A stretch of DNA of 7,678 nucleotides from assembly GCA_035507915.1 (NCBI GenBank), contig DATJNS010000196.1:1-7678 (forward strand). Reading direction: 5' to 3'. A model generated the notes under the pieces. That model was not told the origin of the DNA, did no database searches, and saw only the letters and a program-made list of their open reading frames with translations. Below are positions 5,206-7,678 of this stretch, piece by piece. Each line of letters starts with the position of its first letter. Position 1 is the stretch's first letter. The stretch comes from JACQAI01 sp035507915. GTDB taxonomy: Bacteria > Pseudomonadota > Alphaproteobacteria > Elsterales > Elsteraceae. Position numbers and translations under genes: made by a program.

Positions 5206-6264
5206 CTAGGCCGCGGCGCGCCGGCGGAACTGCGGCGCCACCTCGGTCATGAACAGGCGCAGGCTCTCGGCCGCGACGTCGTGCGGCAGCGGGCCGAGCC
5301 GGAACGCCATGATGACGCCGCCGACGCCGAGCGCCTCGATCTCGCGCAGCGCCGCCGCGACGGTCGCCGGCGCGCCGCGGATCAGCGCGTGGCCCGGATC
5401 GGCGCGCGCCGGCGTCGCGTCGGCGGGCTCGGCGCGCAGGCGCACGCCCTGCTCGGCGTAGACGCGATTGCGCATGGCGGCGCGCTGCTCGACCATCTGA
5501 ACGAACGCCGGCACGCCGACGCGCTCGGCCTCTTCGTCGGTCGCGGCGACGAACACGTTGCGCCACACCCAGCACTGGTCGAGCGTGCGCGCGACCGCGG
5601 CCTCGTCGAGGCCCGCCGTCTCGCGCAGGGTGCGGCAATAGAGCTCCAGGCGCTGGCGCGTCACCGCGTTCGACTGCACGTTCATCATGAAGGGCCGGCC
5701 GTGGCGCGCGATCTCGACCATGCCGGCCTCGCTCGACGCGCTGCGGATCAGGAATGGGTGCGGCCGGGTGAACGGCCGCGGCCGGAGCTGCGGCACCTTC
5801 AGCTGCCAGAAGCGGCCGCGATGCTCGAAGCCGTCCTCGGTCCAGGCGCGCACCATCACGGCCTCGGCCTCCTCGAAGCGCGCCTGCGCCTCCTCGGGAT
5901 CGATGCCGTAGCCCTGGTAGTCGTAGATGTTGTAGGCGGTGCCACGGCCGAGCCCGACGATCAGCCGGCCCTTGCTGATGTGGTCGATCAGCGCGATCTG
6001 CTCGGCCAGCCGGATCGGATGATGCAGCGAGGTCTGCACCACGGCGAAGCCGATCTTGGCGCGCGTCGTGCGCGCGGCGACCGCGGCCGCGAAGCTGATC
6101 GGATCGACATAGGCGCAGATGCCGTCGAAGTGATGCTCGGCGAGCCAGATCACGTCGACGCCCAACGCGTCCGACAGCTCGGCCTCGCGCAAGGTCTCGT
6201 CGATCACCGCGCCGTCATGGCCGGGATCGCGGCTTTCGGGGAACAGGAAATTGCTGAACCGCAC
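5206..6264 (-). CDS. LLM-class (luciferase-like) flavin-dependent monooxygenase
   Basis: 352-aa TIM-barrel oxidoreductase of the bacterial luciferase family, which uses reduced FMN (in some members F420) for oxygenation or hydride transfer. Seen: first strand MRFSNFLFPE, the family signature WLAEHHF (40-46), strand-helix KIGFAVVQTSLHHPIRLAEQIALIDHIS in two parts (70-97), the nucleotide-binding GRLIVGLGRG (99-108), RFEEAEAV (129-136) and a C-terminal GVGGVIMAF strand. Length is typical. The start is GTG at 6264 (the M at residue 1 is a GTG); it gives exactly the expected first strand. There is no Shine-Dalgarno, but a TTGACA lies 30 bases upstream. It is first in a likely operon with the dipeptidase and persulfide dioxygenase. 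Substrate cannot be read: sulfonates, aromatics or long-chain aldehydes are all used by relatives. A flavin reductase partner is not encoded here. Confidence 0.92.
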   Translation of the reverse strand: MRFSNFLFPESRDPGHDGAVIDETLREAELSDALGVDVIWLAEHHFDGICAYVDPISFAAAVAARTTRAKIGFAVVQTSLHHPIRLAEQIALIDHISKGRLIVGLGRGTAYNIYDYQGYGIDPEEAQARFEEAEAVMVRAWTEDGFEHRGRFWQLKVPQLRPRPFTRPHPFLIRSASSEAGMVEIARHGRPFMMNVQSNAVTRQRLELYCRTLRETAGLDEAAVARTLDQCWVWRNVFVAATDEEAERVGVPAFVQMVEQRAAMRNRVYAEQGVRLRAEPADATPARADPGHALIRGAPATVAAALREIEALGVGGVIMAFRLGPLPHDVAAESLRLFMTEVAPQFRRRAAA

Positions 6265-6270
6265 GCGGCA

Positions 6271-6299
6271 ATCAGGAAGGCCGGGCGCAAGCTTGTCAA
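6271..6299 (-). promoter_or_regulatory. Candidate promoter of the LLM-M19-persulfide dioxygenase operon
   Basis: On the minus strand a perfect TTGACA (6299-6294) is followed after 17 bases by CCTGAT (6276-6271), a poor match to TATAAT. Transcription from it would begin about 7 bases on, at or near the GTG start codon (6264). With no Shine-Dalgarno present, this would give a leaderless mRNA. The -35 is convincing, the -10 is not. Confidence 0.35.
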
Positions 6300-6308
6300 G
6301 CCGAGGCC

Positions 6309-6393
6309 GTGCCGCCGTTCGACAAAATTCAGCGGCACAGCAAAATGACGCGATGTGCCATCAGCGAACCACTGCAGCGCCGCACGGCGGCAC
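6309..6393. repeat. Three copies of GTGCCGC upstream of the LLM operon (possible operator)
   Basis: GTGCCGC stands on + at 6309-6315 and on - at 6338-6332 and 6393-6387. The first two form an inverted pair with a 16-base spacer. The outer two share the longer word GTGCCGCCGT (6309-6318 and 6393-6384). All lie in the 136-base gap between the serine hydrolase stop and the LLM start, just upstream of the candidate promoter. This could be an operator; in GC-rich DNA chance is not excluded. Confidence 0.35.
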
Positions 6394-6394
6394 T
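6376..6394 (-). terminator. Short hairpin after the serine hydrolase gene
   Basis: AGCGCCGC (6376-6383) pairs with GCGGCACT (6387-6394), an 8-bp stem with one G-T pair and a 3-base loop. It starts 7 bases after the TGA of the serine hydrolase on the minus strand. No T-run follows. It overlaps one GTGCCGC copy, so the two readings compete. Confidence 0.25.
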
Positions 6395-6400
6395 TCCGGT

Positions 6401-7558
6401 TCAGCCCGAACGCGAAATCGCCCGCAAGACGTCCCTGAAAATGCCGGACTGCACTTGAAACGCGCGCGGGCTGTAGTCCTGGTAGTATCCCGCGGTCACC
6501 ACGACGACGAGATCGAGCGCCGGGACGATGCGAATGGACTGGCCACCGCGACCCAGCGCGCCTGCCCACTGGACCTCGCGCCCATCGACCAGCGAGCGGC
6601 CGAGCCACCAGAGATAGCCGTAGAAAAAGCCGCTCGTGGCCTCGACCCGCGGTGTCATCGAGGCGTCGATCCATGCCTTCGAAACGACCTGGCGATCGTT
6701 CCAGCGACCGCCCGCGAGGACGAGCTGGCCGATTTTCGCCATGTCGCGTGGCCGCAGGCGAAGGCCCCCGCCGGCGTCGCTGTCTCCCTTCACCCGAGTC
6801 CACTCCACGTTGGCAATCCCCAAAGGCTCGAACAACGTTGCGCGGGCAAATTCGTCGAGGGGGCGTCCGGTGGCCCTGCGGATGATGGCCGCCACGAGCG
6901 CGAGCGCGCCGGTGTTGTAGAAGAACTCCTGTCCTGCCGGGGCCGTCACCGCGAGCCCGAGGACGTAACGACACGGATCCGGCGCCCTATGCATGCGCGC
7001 CTCGTCGTTGTCGTCTCCGGTGTCCGGCGTCGCCTCCACCCACGTCAAACCCATCGACATGGTCAGGACATGCACCAGCTGGATGCGGTCCTTTTCGGGG
7101 GACCGCAAGTCCGACAACTCGGGGAAGAAGCTGAAAATCGGTTCGTTGATGCCGGCGATCAGCCCGCGATCGATCGCGATCCCGAGCACGAGTGACGCGA
7201 CGCTCTTCGAAGCCGACTTCATATCGTGCAACGTATCGGCGTCGAAGGTGACGTTCTTGACCGGGCGGTTTTGGATCTCGTCGGAACCCCTGAAGTACCG
7301 CTCGAACACCAGGGTGCCGCCGCGCGCGACCAGAACGGCGTGCACGTTTGCCGTGCTCGACGCTGCGAGCCGATCCGCCATCCTGCACAGCGCACCGCGG
7401 TCGATGCGCTTATCCTCGTCGACGGAGGCGACGGGCCAGCCGTCGTCTCGCGCGACCGGAACACCGCAACCGTCGGGCGGATCCGCGTACACCGGCAGCG
7501 CGGTGAGCGGTGCCAGCGCAGCTCCACCGAGAAGTGTAACAAACTGGCGCCGTTTCAT
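6401..7558 (-). CDS. Tat-exported serine hydrolase, class C beta-lactamase/esterase fold
   Basis: 385-aa exported serine hydrolase of the beta-lactamase-related (class C, D-Ala-D-Ala carboxypeptidase, EstB-type) superfamily. Seen: a twin-arginine leader MKRRQFVTLLGGAA with a probable cleavage after VYA (residues 23-25); the SxxK nucleophile S115-A-S-K118 in a helix (MKSASKSVASLVLG); the second motif Y214-N215 in FFYNTGA; and GRGGQ (336-340) in place of the KTG box, as in esterase-like members. The order and spacing fit a complete enzyme of normal length. It probably acts on esters, amides or peptides in the periplasm; beta-lactam resistance should not be assumed. Start: ATG at 7558 with GAGAGGA (7569-7563) 4 bases upstream. 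GC content is visibly lower than in neighbouring genes (about 53-63% in sampled lines, against up to 78% elsewhere) with more T- and A-ending codons, which hints at separate origin. It lies 57 bases after the next gene upstream. Confidence 0.9.
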   Translation of the reverse strand: MKRRQFVTLLGGAALAPLTALPVYADPPDGCGVPVARDDGWPVASVDEDKRIDRGALCRMADRLAASSTANVHAVLVARGGTLVFERYFRGSDEIQNRPVKNVTFDADTLHDMKSASKSVASLVLGIAIDRGLIAGINEPIFSFFPELSDLRSPEKDRIQLVHVLTMSMGLTWVEATPDTGDDNDEARMHRAPDPCRYVLGLAVTAPAGQEFFYNTGALALVAAIIRRATGRPLDEFARATLFEPLGIANVEWTRVKGDSDAGGGLRLRPRDMAKIGQLVLAGGRWNDRQVVSKAWIDASMTPRVEATSGFFYGYLWWLGRSLVDGREVQWAGALGRGGQSIRIVPALDLVVVVTAGYYQDYSPRAFQVQSGIFRDVLRAISRSG

Positions 7559-7615
7559 TCGATCCTCTCGTCCGTCAGAAAGCCGCGTCGGTCAACATTC
7601 CACCGAAACCATGGC

Positions 7616-7678
7616 CTAGTCGAAGTGCTTCGCCTTGGCCCACAGCCGCGATACCGGTTGATTCAGCGTGCAGAGCCA
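7616..7678 (-). CDS. C-terminal end of an unidentified protein (partial, runs off the window)
   Basis: From the window edge the minus strand reads 20 codons, ending VSRLWAKAKHFD and TAG (7618-7616). Seventeen of the 20 third positions are G or C, as in the window's genes, whereas the other open frame here has about 15 of 33. That supports a real gene end. It lies 57 bases before the serine hydrolase start and in the same direction, so the two may be co-transcribed. The fragment is too short to name a family. Confidence 0.45.
   Translation of the reverse strand, partial: WLCTLNQPVSRLWAKAKHFD

Noticed and set aside
6213..6242. A GCCGTCATGGCCGGGATC stretch resembling the hairpin repeat at 745
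   Set aside because: It lacks the paired arms and encodes the N-terminal part of the LLM enzyme (DPGHDGAV) in a conserved frame, so the likeness is accidental.
4747..6348. A 533-codon + strand open frame antisense to the dipeptidase and LLM genes
   Set aside because: The translation is low-complexity (Arg, Ala, His, Asp) with no motif, while the opposite strand encodes two complete enzymes with intact active sites.
6204..6974. A 256-codon minus-strand frame overlapping the serine hydrolase gene
   Set aside because: It is a shifted frame of the hydrolase. Its Arg/Gly-rich sequence shows no motif, whereas the other frame carries SxxK and YN motifs in order.
6401..7558. Calling the serine hydrolase an antibiotic resistance beta-lactamase
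   Set aside because: The fold and SxxK motif are shared with many esterases and peptidases, and the third box is GRGGQ, not KTG, so the sequence does not support a resistance role.
7582..7606. Small inverted repeat TCGGT...ACCGA upstream of the serine hydrolase gene
   Set aside because: Five-base arms with a 9-base spacer are expected often by chance and no promoter lies next to it.
7570..7678. Second open minus-strand frame at the right edge ending TGA just before the serine hydrolase ribosome site
   Set aside because: Only about 15 of 33 third positions are G or C, unlike genes in this window; the frame ending at 7616 scores 17 of 20.

Overview
The window is gene-dense, GC-rich DNA (about 70% GC by eye) with strong GC bias at third codon positions. 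Several features point to an alphaproteobacterium of the Rhodospirillales/Hyphomicrobiales kind: a hairpin repeat of the 'GTCATGCCCGCG...GCGGGCATCCAG' type, GANTC (CcrM-type) sites in intergenic DNA, two twin-arginine signal peptides (one a close relative of the common 'MKRRxFxTLLGGAA' leader), and the mix of gene families. The assignment is inferred from style only. I see no phage, plasmid, insertion sequence, CRISPR, tRNA or rRNA signal. No stretch over 300 bases lacks a gene.

Left part (1-3240). A heme-binding beta-barrel (nitrobindin/THAP4-like) protein on + (95-724) faces a cupin on - (844-1275). An inverted pair of palindromic hairpins (745-825) lies between them. A 131-base divergent intergenic region with four GATTC sites separates the cupin from an orphan HNH-type zinc protein on + (1407-1994), which is followed by a strong hairpin. 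Next comes a tight two-gene unit on +: a dienelactone-hydrolase-family protein (2162-2923) and a 101-aa DUF6295-like protein (2935-3240). The second ribosome binding site overlaps the first gene's stop codon.

Middle part (3241-6264). An 11-bp perfect hairpin separates the + unit from a convergent - strand unit. That unit reads, in transcription order, LLM-class flavin monooxygenase (6264-5206), Tat-exported M19 dipeptidase lipoprotein (5195-4092), and ETHE1-type persulfide dioxygenase (4042-3296). Gaps are 10 and 49 bases, so this is probably one operon. A possible common theme is catabolism of organic sulfur or glutathione-derived thiols. The dioxygenase assignment is strong; the pathway link is inference.

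Right part (6265-7678). A 136-base gap carries three copies of GTGCCGC and a perfect TTGACA box upstream of the LLM gene. It is followed on - by a Tat-exported serine hydrolase of the class C beta-lactamase/esterase fold (7558-6401), noticeably lower in GC than the rest. The last 63 bases hold the probable C-terminus of another - strand gene.

Nothing here is clearly a new defence or mobile system. The points most worth a second look are the three-gene operon with its unusual dipeptidase metal site, the HNH protein with a substituted third motif residue, and the repeated motif upstream of the operon.
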